From Bombus terrestris (lineage: Eukaryota > Arthropoda > Insecta > Hymenoptera > Apidae): a stretch of DNA of 64,000 bases. The DNA is taken from positions 3,844,001 through 3,908,000 of the forward strand of contig NC_063280.1 of NCBI RefSeq assembly GCF_910591885.1, written 5' to 3'. The first letter of the stretch is position 1; each line of letters begins with the position of its first letter. The position numbers and the translations under genes were made by a program. Below, piece by piece: positions 24,049 through 34,419 of the stretch. The notes below the pieces were generated by a model, which saw nothing but the letters and a program-made list of their open reading frames with translations, searched no databases and was not told where the DNA came from.

Positions 24049-25445
24049 ATTTTCGCGTGGTATCGTGGGTTGTGGTTGCGAGCGGAAGACACGCGGGACT
24101 CATCTCGATCGATGAGTACCGTGGATGATCGATCGATCCCGTCACGGAAGAAATCTCTTTCCAGGGAACCGGCCTGTATTTGCGTTATATCGCTCCTTCG
24201 ACACCCTTTTAGAGGATGAAAAAGGGAGATGTTGGCTCTTGCTGTGTAGACTCGAAAATACCTGTACTATTTAACATTCCATTATCGGGGAACGTTAAGT
24301 AAAACCGCGTACTGGTTTAGGGACGAAAAGCTAGATGTGTTAAATGTGTACATAATCTGTTATAGAATTTTGGATAATTTTAAGTAGAACGATAATTGAG
24401 AGCTATTGTATTTTGATTCGTATACAGGTTCGAATGATGCTATTAACGGGTATTATAAATGACTTTAATGCCAGAATTATCGAACACGTCAAGACGATGA
24501 ATTTTAGTTTTTTCTTTTTGCGATTACTAAGAATACGTGCAAAATTAATAATTTCTTTATCCAGATTAAAATATTATTTGTTTATTTTATATATGTTGAT
24601 TATGTACGTTTATTGTTTCATTTCCATCAATTTTAATAATTTATTTATACATATATAGCGAATAGAATCGGAGATATCAAAATTTTCAAGTTTTGGAACA
24701 AATTCAAGGCAGAGAAGGTCCGAAATGGGCGAAGAGTAAATATTACTATAGTTGATTGCGTTTTACAGCAAATGATACTTTGAGAAAGATTCATATAATA
24801 GCTAAAAGTATTATTTCACAAGTATCGTTCAGAAGGTAATACAATGGTCCGATTATTGACAAATTTGCAGTGACCGATATTTCACACGTGATCTTATGCT
24901 ATTAACAACCATAGAAGCTGGACAACATCAAATGTCCACGCGCCATCAACGACCATCTGCATCGAGCGACTGATGATCGACCTGTAATCGTTCGTTTGCC
25001 GGGACAAGCGTGCCGTCGACAAACAGCTTTGTTCACGTTGATAGGCGTGTAAATATTGTAATTAAAATGTTCGATAATCATTGTCATTTTTCGAGGAACC
25101 ACTTCATCAGTTCCCGTTTCGTTATGGTAACGCGCCGGGCAAACAATGAACGTGACGCCGCAACACTGTTATTGTCAATTTCGCCTCGTACCGGGCCTTT
25201 ATCACTGTCGCTTGCGCGAGTAAAATCGAACATTGTTAACATATACACATATTTCTACGAGCCTGGCGATTTAAGAACTACCTGTGTCTCAATTAATATT
25301 CGATATTCCGCAATCGATGACATTTTAAAATAACTGTAACTAGAGAAAAGTCTAACCCAAATTGTTTTAAATCGCAAACAATCGAAGCGACGGACGTTAC
25401 GACCGTGTCACACGAGTGGCAATGTGAGTTTTGCTATTCAGTATG
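24049..25445. other. noncoding DNA, no gene seen
   Basis: A GC-richer beginning with clustered GATCGAT motifs (24105-24140) gives way to AT-rich DNA. ACTCATC (24098-24104) and GATGAGT (24111-24117) form a 7-bp stem. The 107-codon frame at 25010-25333 is not recognisable. No RNA gene was found. Confidence 0.55.
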
Positions 25446-25447
25446 TA

Positions 25448-25659
25448 TTAGGTTGTCCGGAAAGTCTTTCTTTTACAGACACGTCTTTTATAACGACGCA
25501 TCTTTATACAAACATGAAACCTAATCTGTCGAACGTTGTGATCTTTATTTTGATAGAACAAAATGGATCATACGTAATTCGATACAATAATATGAAACGG
25601 AAAATGTTGTGAATCCATTATTTCCTTATAAAACGAAAGAAACTTTTCGGACGACCCAA
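25448..25659 (+). mobile_element. mariner-type MITE, family A, copy 1
   Basis: A nonautonomous element of 212 bp bounded by TA target duplications (25446-25447 and 25660-25661). Its left end, TTAGGTTGTCCGGAAAGT, is the imperfect reverse complement of its right end, ACTTTTCGGACGACCCAA; the inverted similarity extends about 30 bases. TA target choice and these ends are typical of the Tc1/mariner superfamily. No transposase is encoded. Against copy 2 it lacks two bases in the left terminal repeat and has TTGTGAA in place of TGCA before the shared TCCATTATTTCC block. Confidence 0.87.
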
Positions 25660-25693
25660 TACAACACATAGTTGAGTTACTGACTATGATATA
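25660..25693. other. 34-bp spacer between the two MITE copies
   Basis: Separates two near-identical elements and includes one TA duplication of each. The bases before copy 2 (GAGTTACTGACTATG) loosely resemble those before copy 1 (GAGTTTTGCTATTCAGTATG). This would fit a local duplication that included flanking DNA, but the match is too weak to decide. Confidence 0.6.
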
Positions 25694-25904
25694 TTAGGTT
25701 GTCCGGAAAGTGTCTTTCTTTTACAGACACGTCTTTTATAACGACGCATCTTTATACAAACATGAAACCTAATCTGTCGAACGTTGTGATCTTTATTTTG
25801 ATAGAACAAAATGGATCATACGTAATTCGATACAATAATATGAAACGGAAAATGTGCATCCATTATTTCCTTATAAAACAAAAGAAACTTTTCGGACGAC
25901 CTAA
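25694..25904 (+). mobile_element. mariner-type MITE, family A, copy 2
   Basis: A 211-bp element in the same orientation as copy 1, with TA at 25692-25693 and 25905-25906. The interior is almost identical to copy 1, closer than either is to the copy at 50.5 kb. It has an intact left end (TTAGGTTGTCCGGAAAGTG) and the right end CTTTTCGGACGACCTAA. An open frame runs through and beyond it (25699-25968), but the same peptide recurs in each copy simply because the element does. Confidence 0.87.
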
Positions 25905-25906
25905 TA

Positions 25907-26480
25907 GTAAATTTTTTTTTTATTTGGTAGAATTTTTACAATCAATTATCATTGAGAATTATAAGTAAATTATTTTGGCGTGGTACTGTAACTTGGATTA
26001 TAAGTGTTTATAGTATGTTTGATTCTAGTTGAACCTAATGCGTAGATCTAAAGGGTAGTGTCTTTTTAGTCTGCGGATCTGATCTGTCGTGTCAAGTAAT
26101 TGGGCAACTAATGGGTTTTAGTGGTTGTTAACTCTTATATTAGATCTGTTACTGAATTTGGATATTTCTTCTTTAACTGTGAGTATCTTAAGGTCGCGAT
26201 GTATAATAGTAAATGATAAGTATTTGGAGGTGTGGTATAGTCAACAATAAGCTACATTCAAATTTTATATAAGCAATTAATAAGGGATCAGAGAGGTAAT
26301 TTCGAAGCTCTAACGAATCATCCATCAAGTAATCATACGTTAGTAATTGAAATTATCATTTCCTATTTTTGTTAGATCTGGTTTCCGACTAAATTTGATT
26401 CTCAGCGAAGTTTGATTCTTGCCTAGCATCCCCTTGCGCATCTCCTAATCCTTCGTATAATACTAGCGCGCACGTTCACG
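25907..26480. other. AT-rich noncoding DNA, no gene seen
   Basis: Begins with a T-run just after MITE copy 2. TTAGATCTG and related GATCTG words recur (about 26065-26080, 26141-26152, 26374-26382) without forming a clear repeat. No open frame of interest. Confidence 0.6.
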
Positions 26481-29400
26481 GCAATTTTATTTTGATTCTG
26501 CCGGCACTACGGTACGACGAGGAAGGAGGGAAAAGAGAGAAGAGGAAGAGTAGAGGAGGAGATGGCTGCTCTGGCCATATAATAAAGGCAGCTTGGAAAC
26601 AATATAAAACAATAAAGGGTTCTTACCATAACCGCGCGGTTCAGCCGGCACGATATTGTATCTGCCGGGCGAGAAGGTACGGGGGTGGGCGAAATGCGGC
26701 AGCCACACACGCCAACAGACGTATAGTGATAGAAGAAAGGTGGCAGCAAGGGGTAGCAGGGTCAGTTATCTAATATATGTGATAATAACTTCGAGCCCAG
26801 AATCGAAGCCGGCCACCTCTTGCAAATCTCGGATCTGCATATATGGATTGTTCGCCAACCTCTTTCCTCGTCTATCACGATCCTCCACATTCCTCGTCCT
26901 ATCGCACGTTCTCCTCTTTCTTCACGATTGCGTCTTCTCAACTTCCTCCCTCGTCAGGGTATACACGCATTATGAACACGTTGGGGTGATCTTGCGGTGC
27001 CTTTGACGCCGTATTGTACGAAAATTATAAAACAAATGGATAGATTAATTTTTAGGAAAGCGGAGATTTCTATAGATTTGTAATGGAAGATAAATACCAA
27101 ATTCTGCATGCTGGAACGGACAGATTGAATTTTGAATCTAGGAGATTTCTATAATTTTCTAACAAATCATGAATATTAAGTTCAAAGAATTAGTATAGGT
27201 AGATTTTATTTTTTAATCTAAACAACTGTTAGTTTTTCAATCGGGAATGGATAGATACTAAAAAATAACTTGTACGACGAATAACTAAACAAGTTACTTT
27301 AAAATATACTCTTACAAGTCTCATTTCGATTAAATTTGGGTTAGAACAATTAACTGACAACGTAAAATAGCATTGTTCAAGTACCAGCCTGTAAATTCAT
27401 GGCAATTGCGTTACATGGCCTACTTAATCCACGCGTTTCCAATATTTCTGCATCGCGAGCGCAGCTAAGACCTTCGTACAGACCTCTAAACTCCCCTGAT
27501 TTGTTCGCACACAACGTCGGTTCAGCTTGTAGCTTTATCGAGTTAGCGTGTCGTACAGATACAACAACGTTCCCGAGTTCGTTGGTGTAACCGTTAGGTC
27601 CGTGTGTATTCGTACGAAGTTCAATTTCGCGTGTCCCTATGTGGGTTCCGAGTACGAAAAGTTTCAGTCCGTTCGTGTGCGAGCACACGCGAAGAAGGGC
27701 GAGGTGGAGGGGAATTTCGAGATTGAAATTTGAAATATGGAAATAACAGAAAACGATTCGGGAACTAGGGGATAGGGCTGCCTTCCGCGGCGTGAAAATG
27801 ACGAGTATCGATATTCGCCTACGCGGGCAAATAGGTCACCACGTCGAGGGTAGTGACCAAGAAAACGATTATCACTCTCCAAAGAGTTCCGTGCACATTT
27901 TTCGAAGTACATTGTTTTTCTCGAATATAATTTTACCGGCCATTAAATAGCTAATTTACTTTACATCATTTTTAGATTCGTCCTAGAAACGTTTGTGATT
28001 TCTACCGACTCGTGACAGCAATAAAGGAACTTCGAAGGCCAGTAAATCACTTTTTACAGCCGTAATATTATTAACGTTTAAAAGCGCGGTTGAAATCGCG
28101 TGGAACAACGAAATCTGCCTTGAAACAGCCCGACAGAGGCCAGTGCTACGGGGGATTAATCCCTGAGCCGAGCGTAGGTAGAGCAAATCTCGTTTCGAAA
28201 ATTCCACGAAAATATTGCATCCACCCTGTGCTCCTTAAAATATAGTAACAAAAAAAGGAAGAATGTGAAAAAGAATTGCCTAGCAAAAAAGAAGAGAAAG
28301 AAGAGAAACCGTAACGTTTCCTAACTGGAAAAAGCGAAGGGCTTAAAAAACGATACGGCAGCTAGGTTTTCGAGCCACAGCGCAGTCCCTTTGACCTTGT
28401 AACCATGGAATTGTTTGTCGAGCGTATGATCTGCCTCCCCTGCCATTCGCCACGAGTGCCGTCTTTCCACGTGGTTTCTGCTTTTGGTCTTTCGGTTTAC
28501 TCCATGCAACAGCTCGAACGGCATGGTCCCGTCGCATTATATTACGTTACGTCACATTATGCACCTAGCCCGCTCGCCGGAACATTACTATGTTCTCTGC
28601 TATGCTAGCTGCTTGGTTAATGTTCTGTGGCAGCATTCCAGTCGCGCCGTCTTCTCGAAACAAAGACTTTGTTTGCCGTGCGCTTTGAGGCTGCCTCCTT
28701 CGGCTGCACCCCGGCTAGCGGGCCGCTATTCACCATTTACATTCGAACGAGTTAGTAAGCCACGGGGATATAGCCCGAGAAGGAAGCGATGCCACGAAAC
28801 GGGCCATGGAACGTAAACCTTCCTGTATCCTTCGTAAAGAGATTATCATTTTAGGTATTTGTGTTCCCCTAACTACGTATTTACGACGCGCCTCACGGTC
28901 TCCACCAATGTACGACCCGTTTCTAGATTTTCCTGCTTGGCTTTCTATCGACGTTTCTTTCCTAGCATCGACCGTCAGGGATCATTTAATTCACGTCCCG
29001 TGGCTTTAAACGGACATTGTATCATGAATGACTATGGTGCATAATGGGACTATTGCATGGTTGACTAAACAAGCTTTGAGTGTGCTCGAGGTTCCCTAAG
29101 ATTATAAAACAGAAATCAAAGATTCCTTAGAGTTTAACTTACTAAAAGAGCAAAGTGTAAAAATTTCAAGAAATATGTTTTTCAAAAAATGACAAATTTT
29201 TAAAACTTATAAAGAATTACATATCCGTCGTTCTGTTCCCTCGGCTAATACCGGTATTACGGTCGTTCTAAATATTATCGCGCGTCAAGTTCGCGACCTA
29301 GAGTAATCTAGATGTTGAACAAGGATCTACATAGATCTACAAGCGGAAGGAGCAGGTTCGAATAGCGGAATACAAATGCCCGATACACTGAGACAGTCCG

Positions 29401-31840
29401 TGAGGGTCCTCGGAGCGGAGATCTTTATCGAAGATCAAGAGAACGAGGGACTGAAGGATCGCCGCGAATGCTCTGACAAAGGCCGGCGTCGGAGACCGAG
29501 GAATTCAGGAAGGCATAACGAGCGTTTTCACGCATCTCCGCGTAGAGGAGTGGCCCCGCCGCTGGAATTATTAATTAAGCACACTAATTAAGCGCGTTCA
29601 TCGCGCTCGCCCGGAGGGGTCAGCCTGTGCGCGCGAGACCGACCAACAGGGAATCAGAAAGAGAAAGAGAGAGAGCGAGAGAACGACGAAGAGCGAGACG
29701 GCGCACTACGAAGGCTAACACGCGATTACAAACGCGATCGATAATAAATTACCTTTAAGCTAGAAACGCGCACTGCCACGTTTCTCCCTCCTCCTTCGAC
29801 ATCTATCTCGCTCTATCGTTCGCGTTCATGCTTTCATTCGGCCATTACAAGTCGTTGTTCCCAACCGTTCATTACAGCTCCAAGCTTACGTGTGGGTCAT
29901 GCGAGAAAGCGTATCTCAACGGCCGAGTAATTATGCTTCCTCGATGGTGCGCGCGGGAAGGTTCAAACGGAGGGGAAAGGAGCAGCCGAGGAGGAAAATC
30001 AGTCGCGGCCAAGAGAAGAGAACCGAGCTGCTTGGGGGAGGTCTATACGAATACTTAGAGAGAAAGCAGAGTACGAGGCCGTGTAATAAATGCATGGGAT
30101 TAACGAGGAATAAATAACGAGAGACTGTTAATAATGTCGTACCCTCGGTAAAGCACCATCCACCTTCCCCTTACCCTCATCCCTTCTTCTTCTCACTCGC
30201 CTACTCCACCTTCTTCAACGTGCTGTATGCTGTGGCGCTCGTCCCTTCTCTTTTGCCCCTTTTCCTGGCTATGCTCGTCACGCTACTACTACGCAACTCC
30301 CTCGTTAGAAGCGACGTCCGCGACTTATGGAATCGCGAGAGACGCGGGAACCCGCGAGCCAGCAACTTTCGAGAATCATTAAAAACGCATCTTCGATCCG
30401 CGCGCCCGCGATCGGTTTCTTAACGAGGCCGTTAGCTACCGTCGTACCGGCTCGATTGCTTCTACCTTCATTGTTCCTACGTATTTTCTTTTTTTGTCTT
30501 GCTTCTCCTTTCCTCTTTGCTCGGGCCGGTCCTTTTTCTCATGGAGGAACGTGCGTGTAACTCACGCGACACAGGAACACGAAGGAGCACCGACGTTCGG
30601 TAATGGGGATCGAAGGGTCGGTGGTGGAACGATTGATATTATTGCGAGAAAAAGCGTAATGAAGAAGCGTAATGAGTGGCCGGCGTGTAAGGCCACTAGA
30701 GATTGAACGTTTTCGCGGCGACCTTTTTCCCGGCGGTTCAATTAATTTTTTGCTCCCGCTTTTAAACGACTCGAATCGCTTCCTTACGGATGCTGTACGG
30801 TCGTCCACGATCGAACACCACTTCCTCCATTCACGCGATATAATCGATAGATCCCTTCGACAAAGCGCGATTCTACTTTATAGCGTAGTTTCAAAAATCT
30901 ATGTTACCAGATTTACCTATGCAATTTCGTGTTTTACGAATATAAAGAAGTGCAAACTAAATACAGATATATATTTCATATTGCTGAATATTATAATAAA
31001 CCCGTTGCTCCGGATACTTTGTACATGTAGCGTTGCACATTACAATATTTTCATTGTGAACAGTTTTGTGTCGTTCAATTTCCCATAAATGCCTGAATGT
31101 CCATGTTCTAATTATTAACAATTTTTTGGCCGTCTACCATAGAATAGCAGCTAATCAACCGAACAATTTACATTCCTACGATCCGGCTAATAATTTAACG
31201 ATCAACAAACGAATTATTTAAACTTTAATTAGTACTCTGCCGTCCTGCAAACAAGTATTTTACCGACGACCCGCCAAACATCGAGTTTTCAAGCGGAGCC
31301 TTCTAAAGGATCCCGGTGCGTACGTGTATACGGATTCCATTCTCTTACACGAACGCAGAAAAGAGTTCCTTCTACGGTGGATTAACCAAGGCGGGGGAGG
31401 AAGACGGAAGATGGAAGAAGGCAGAAATGGTGGACGACGCATAGCGTGGAGAAATAGCGGACGGCAGGGAGGAAAAGGGTGGGAGAGGGTGAGACGAGGC
31501 GAGGGTAAGGCACTAATGAGCAAATAAGGCGAAAAAAGGTGAAAATTCATTAGCAGTCAGCTAGCAATGGACGAAGGGGGAAGGGTTACCGAGAATCGGC
31601 GTAACTCTTTTCTCGGTAAAGGACTCGTGGCTCGACAAAGGGTTCTAAAAATAAATACATAATTAAACGTCGCGATAATTAACTTCTTTATGCCGGCAGA
31701 AATCGAGGCAATGCGTTTGTACGCGTCATTCTTGCATATGCACAGCTCTCTGTATGTATGTACGTGTGTATCGTTCGAAAGAATGATTTTACCGGCTTGG
31801 ACGAGTCAGCCGTGCTAACGACAATGTAATGGCCTGATGC
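26481..31840. other. noncoding DNA with GC islands, no gene recognised
   Basis: Alternates AT-rich DNA with GC-richer islands (26490-26950, 27400-27880, 28400-28990, 29350-30080, 30160-30830, 31310-31530). Open frames up to 138 codons occur in both orientations without domains. One at 30220-30423 (+) starts with a Leu-rich hydrophobic stretch, but it lies in a pyrimidine-biased tract and lacks a donor. Purine-rich patches occur at 26515-26570 and 31380-31520. A duplicated TAATTAAGC lies at 29572-29580 and 29585-29593. Confidence 0.5.
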
Positions 31841-31858
31841 TCGTATAACGATCACGAT

Positions 31859-31910
31859 TATAAATACGATACTTAAATACGATTTATAAATACGAATCAT
31901 AAACGCGATT
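31859..31910 (+). repeat. 13-bp minisatellite, four units
   Basis: Four consecutive diverged units of the form TATAAATACGATA, CTTAAATACGATT, TATAAATACGAAT, CATAAACGCGATT. The 13-base period is exact; units differ by a few substitutions. Confidence 0.85.
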
Positions 31911-33300
31911 ATCGTGTAATGAACGGTGATAATAAGAACGCGTCAATGACAAGTACATCAGGATTTAACGAGCACGAGAAATACGAGGCAACGAATCTGG
32001 CCGCTTAATCCGCGCGCGGAATTTACATTCGCCAATTTTCTATTCGCCTCGGTTTTCCGTTCGTTTTTCCGATGGTTCTTCCGTATCTGACGAAGTTATT
32101 AAGCCCCCTTCTTTGACAAAATCACGCGGAAACAAAGTTAATGACGCTCGTACGTCGAGCATGCACCCAAGAGCTTGCACGTTCGAGTGTACGATAAATG
32201 TGTGTGTACTGTTTCGGGGCCATCGTGTATGACAAATAATTACCAAGTGCTTAGAGGGCGTATGAAAATTTAATAGCCAATGGAGGTACTTAGGTCAACT
32301 ATTATACGTTATAGTTTCTGATGTATATTTTGGAAATTTCGCTATATTAAATATTTTAAAGACATCCTATAGAAAATATTTTCAATAAAAGAATATATTT
32401 TAATTTCCAAAATATTTTATAAATAGTATAAATGCAGTACCCATTGGTAGTCTAGCAAATCTAATAAATATTGAGATATCCTGAAAGTTCGTCGCGAAAT
32501 TAAAAAAAAAATTATTATTGTTAGCGATATACAAATATTATTTTATAATACATGCAATATTCTGTTGGATAATTTTTTCTACCTAGCGTTACGACCCATT
32601 TTTTCATACTTTTCGGTAATAATTTCTTTTTCCAGTTTTATTTTATTCGCATATAATGTTCAACATTGCCTTATTGAAAAGCAAAACATTTCTTGCAAAA
32701 ATAATCAATCCTAACATATAATTCTTTTTAGTCTCCCGTATTAGTGAAAACTTAACTATGCGCAGTATTGAAATTCATACTTAACATTTTATTATTTAAT
32801 AAAAATTCAATCAAACTCAAATTCTTCAAATCGAAGATATGCCAGCAATGAAAAACGTTACAAACTTAATCTATTCTAATATCGTATCTACCTGCCCCCG
32901 AATATAGTAACCAACTATAACGCTATTTCCGAGGGAAATCTCCAAAAACACGGAGCACGTTCCATTTCCTAGATCTCCGAATTCACACGGACGAGCAACA
33001 AAATAATCGTATCCGGAATTTCGTTCGGCCCTTATTAAAACAATCCGGCCGAAGATCCCGGGGTGTGTAAATCGGTGTAGAATACAATTACGCGAGTGAC
33101 CAGATACTGCCCTACCCCCGCCTGATCATCGAACGCGAGGGAAAATCCGTTCGATTTCGGCTGAAAGCCGCGCTGATCGACTCGGCCGCGGATCAGCCGA
33201 CTCCACTCTAATTTAGACATTTTCGGCACCAACTCGGTATATTTGTTATATTTTCACTCGAATCATTATTACGCGACACCGCACGCGCAGCGTGTACCAA
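31911..33300. other. noncoding DNA, mostly AT-rich, no gene seen
   Basis: Largely AT-rich between 32230 and 32900. A GC-richer block follows (33040-33220) that can form competing hairpins: TCGGCTGA (33157-33164) with TCAGCCGA (33193-33200), or GCTGATC (33172-33178) with GATCAGC (33191-33197). No gene was recognised. Confidence 0.55.
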
Positions 33301-33303
33301 AGG

Positions 33304-33333
33304 GGATTACGGCTTAATCCGGTCCGCTATAAA
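33304..33333 (+). promoter_or_regulatory. possible core promoter: paired GGATTA sites and TATA box
   Basis: GGATTA at 33304-33309 and its inverse TAATCC at 33315-33320 are the core of K50-class homeodomain sites (Bicoid/Orthodenticle type). TATAAA follows at 33328-33333 in GC-rich context, and a pyrimidine-rich stretch starts about 30 bases downstream. No convincing exon follows, so this is a weak proposal based on motif spacing alone. Confidence 0.2.
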
Positions 33334-33359
33334 TTGGGCGGAATCGCATCCCTGTTCCG

Positions 33360-33510
33360 GCTTGTCCCTCTCTATTTCCCTTCGCTGCCTCTCCTCGTTT
33401 CTCCTTCGCGTTTACCTTCGCTGTTCAACAGCCACCCTCTGTACGACTGCCTTCTCCTCCCTCGTTTCCTGCCGCGTTTCTCTGTCGAATCGTTCGCTAG
33501 AGTTTCTCCT
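33360..33510 (+). repeat. pyrimidine-rich tract
   Basis: C/T-biased plus strand. It underlies overlapping Leu/Ser/Pro-rich open frames (33292-33651, 33362-33658) that I attribute to composition. Confidence 0.65.
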
Positions 33511-33590
33511 TTTTTCGTCACACAAAATCCTGCTCCCATCCGGCCGTTTTTCGAGAAAGGGTTGCGGAGAAAGAACGAGGTCCCGGCCAA

Positions 33591-33621
33591 CGACAACGAC
33601 AACGACCACGACCACGACGTC
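33591..33621 (+). repeat. (CGACAA)n/(CGACCA)n short tandem repeat
   Basis: About five six-base units, CGACAA passing into CGACCA. It encodes Asp-Asn-Asp-His or Thr runs in the overlapping frames and explains their length. Confidence 0.9.
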
Positions 33622-33889
33622 GAGGATGTTGGACAGAAGACGAGAGGTTGAACCGTAGTAGTCTGGACGAGGAAGCATGACGAGGAACCGGATAAGGAAA
33701 AAAAAAGAAACCACGAAGGAAACAGGGAGGTACGGAATCCAAGAATATCGTAAGGTCGAACAAGGCGGCCATAGGAATACGTACGGCGAGCAAAACGAGA
33801 GTCGAATCGCGGCAAAGAAATATCGTCGGTCAACGGAGAAAATCCGTATCCTGGCAGTAACGACCGGGATGGACGAACGGGACCGAGAG

Positions 33890-34085
33890 TCGGCAGCTAG
33901 AGAGCCAGAGAGAAAGAAATCATGGGGGACAAAGGGGGAGGGAAGGAAGAGCCCGAACGAAGAGAAAGAATAAGAGGGAAAGAAAGGCTTGAGCTTGGGT
34001 AAAAGAGAGAGGAGGGGGAGAAAGAGAGAGAGAGAGAGAGAGAGAAGGAAGAAAAGAGGAAAGGAACGAAGGGAAAGGGAAAGGT
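33890..34085 (+). repeat. purine-rich tract with (GA)n
   Basis: Nearly 200 bases of G/A-rich plus strand, with a perfect AG alternation at 34023-34045. Together with the pyrimidine tract at 33360-33510 it gives a sharp switch in strand bias within 600 bases. Confidence 0.9.
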
Positions 34086-34340
34086 ACCCTTAGCTGGTTT
34101 CCCTCAGGAGATTTTATAATGGCGTCCAGTTATTACCGCAGGACCTCGGGCCACGAACGCGATACGATTCTCCGACAAGGGACGAAGGCCGATTTAACAA
34201 GTGGTCAAATATACGGGCGCACGAGTGGTCTGAGCATCCTGGCCAGAAAAGCGGACCGACTTCGAAAGACCGATACAACGGTTGCCGATAATGATAACGA
34301 TGATCGCGAAATGATAAAAAGAGATGGATGTAGGTTTCTC

Positions 34341-34359
34341 TCGTCGTCGTCGTCGTCGT
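34341..34359 (+). repeat. (TCG)n microsatellite
   Basis: Six TCG units. It creates a poly-Ser (plus) or poly-Asp (minus) run in overlapping open frames (34119-34415 and 34205-34411), neither of which I recognise. Confidence 0.95.
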
Positions 34360-34419
34360 TTCGACGGACTAAGCGAAGTTCTAGACGAGCTCTTATCCTT
34401 ACTTCGAACATGTGATGTA

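Noticed and set aside
23573..24145. 190-codon minus-strand open frame
   Set aside because: No domain, signal or splice context, and it runs through the (CG)n Z-DNA block; treated as a chance frame.
25424..25968. The same peptide (MKPNLSNVVIFILIEQNG and on) encoded at two places
   Set aside because: The duplication is that of the MITE, which has no transposase similarity; the shared peptide is incidental.
29345..29370. GGTTCGAATAGCGG, similar to a tRNA T-arm/B box
   Set aside because: No matching stem, anticodon arm or A box at the right distance. A similar GTTCGAATC near 19900 also fails to fold as a tRNA.
30220..30423. Possible second signal peptide (Leu-rich N-terminus)
   Set aside because: It lies in a T/C-biased tract where Leu, Phe and Ser codons are expected, and no donor site ends the frame sensibly.
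33372..33833. 153-codon minus-strand open frame and overlapping frames on both strands
   Set aside because: Six-base CGACAA-type repeats and purine/pyrimidine bias keep all frames open; no domain.
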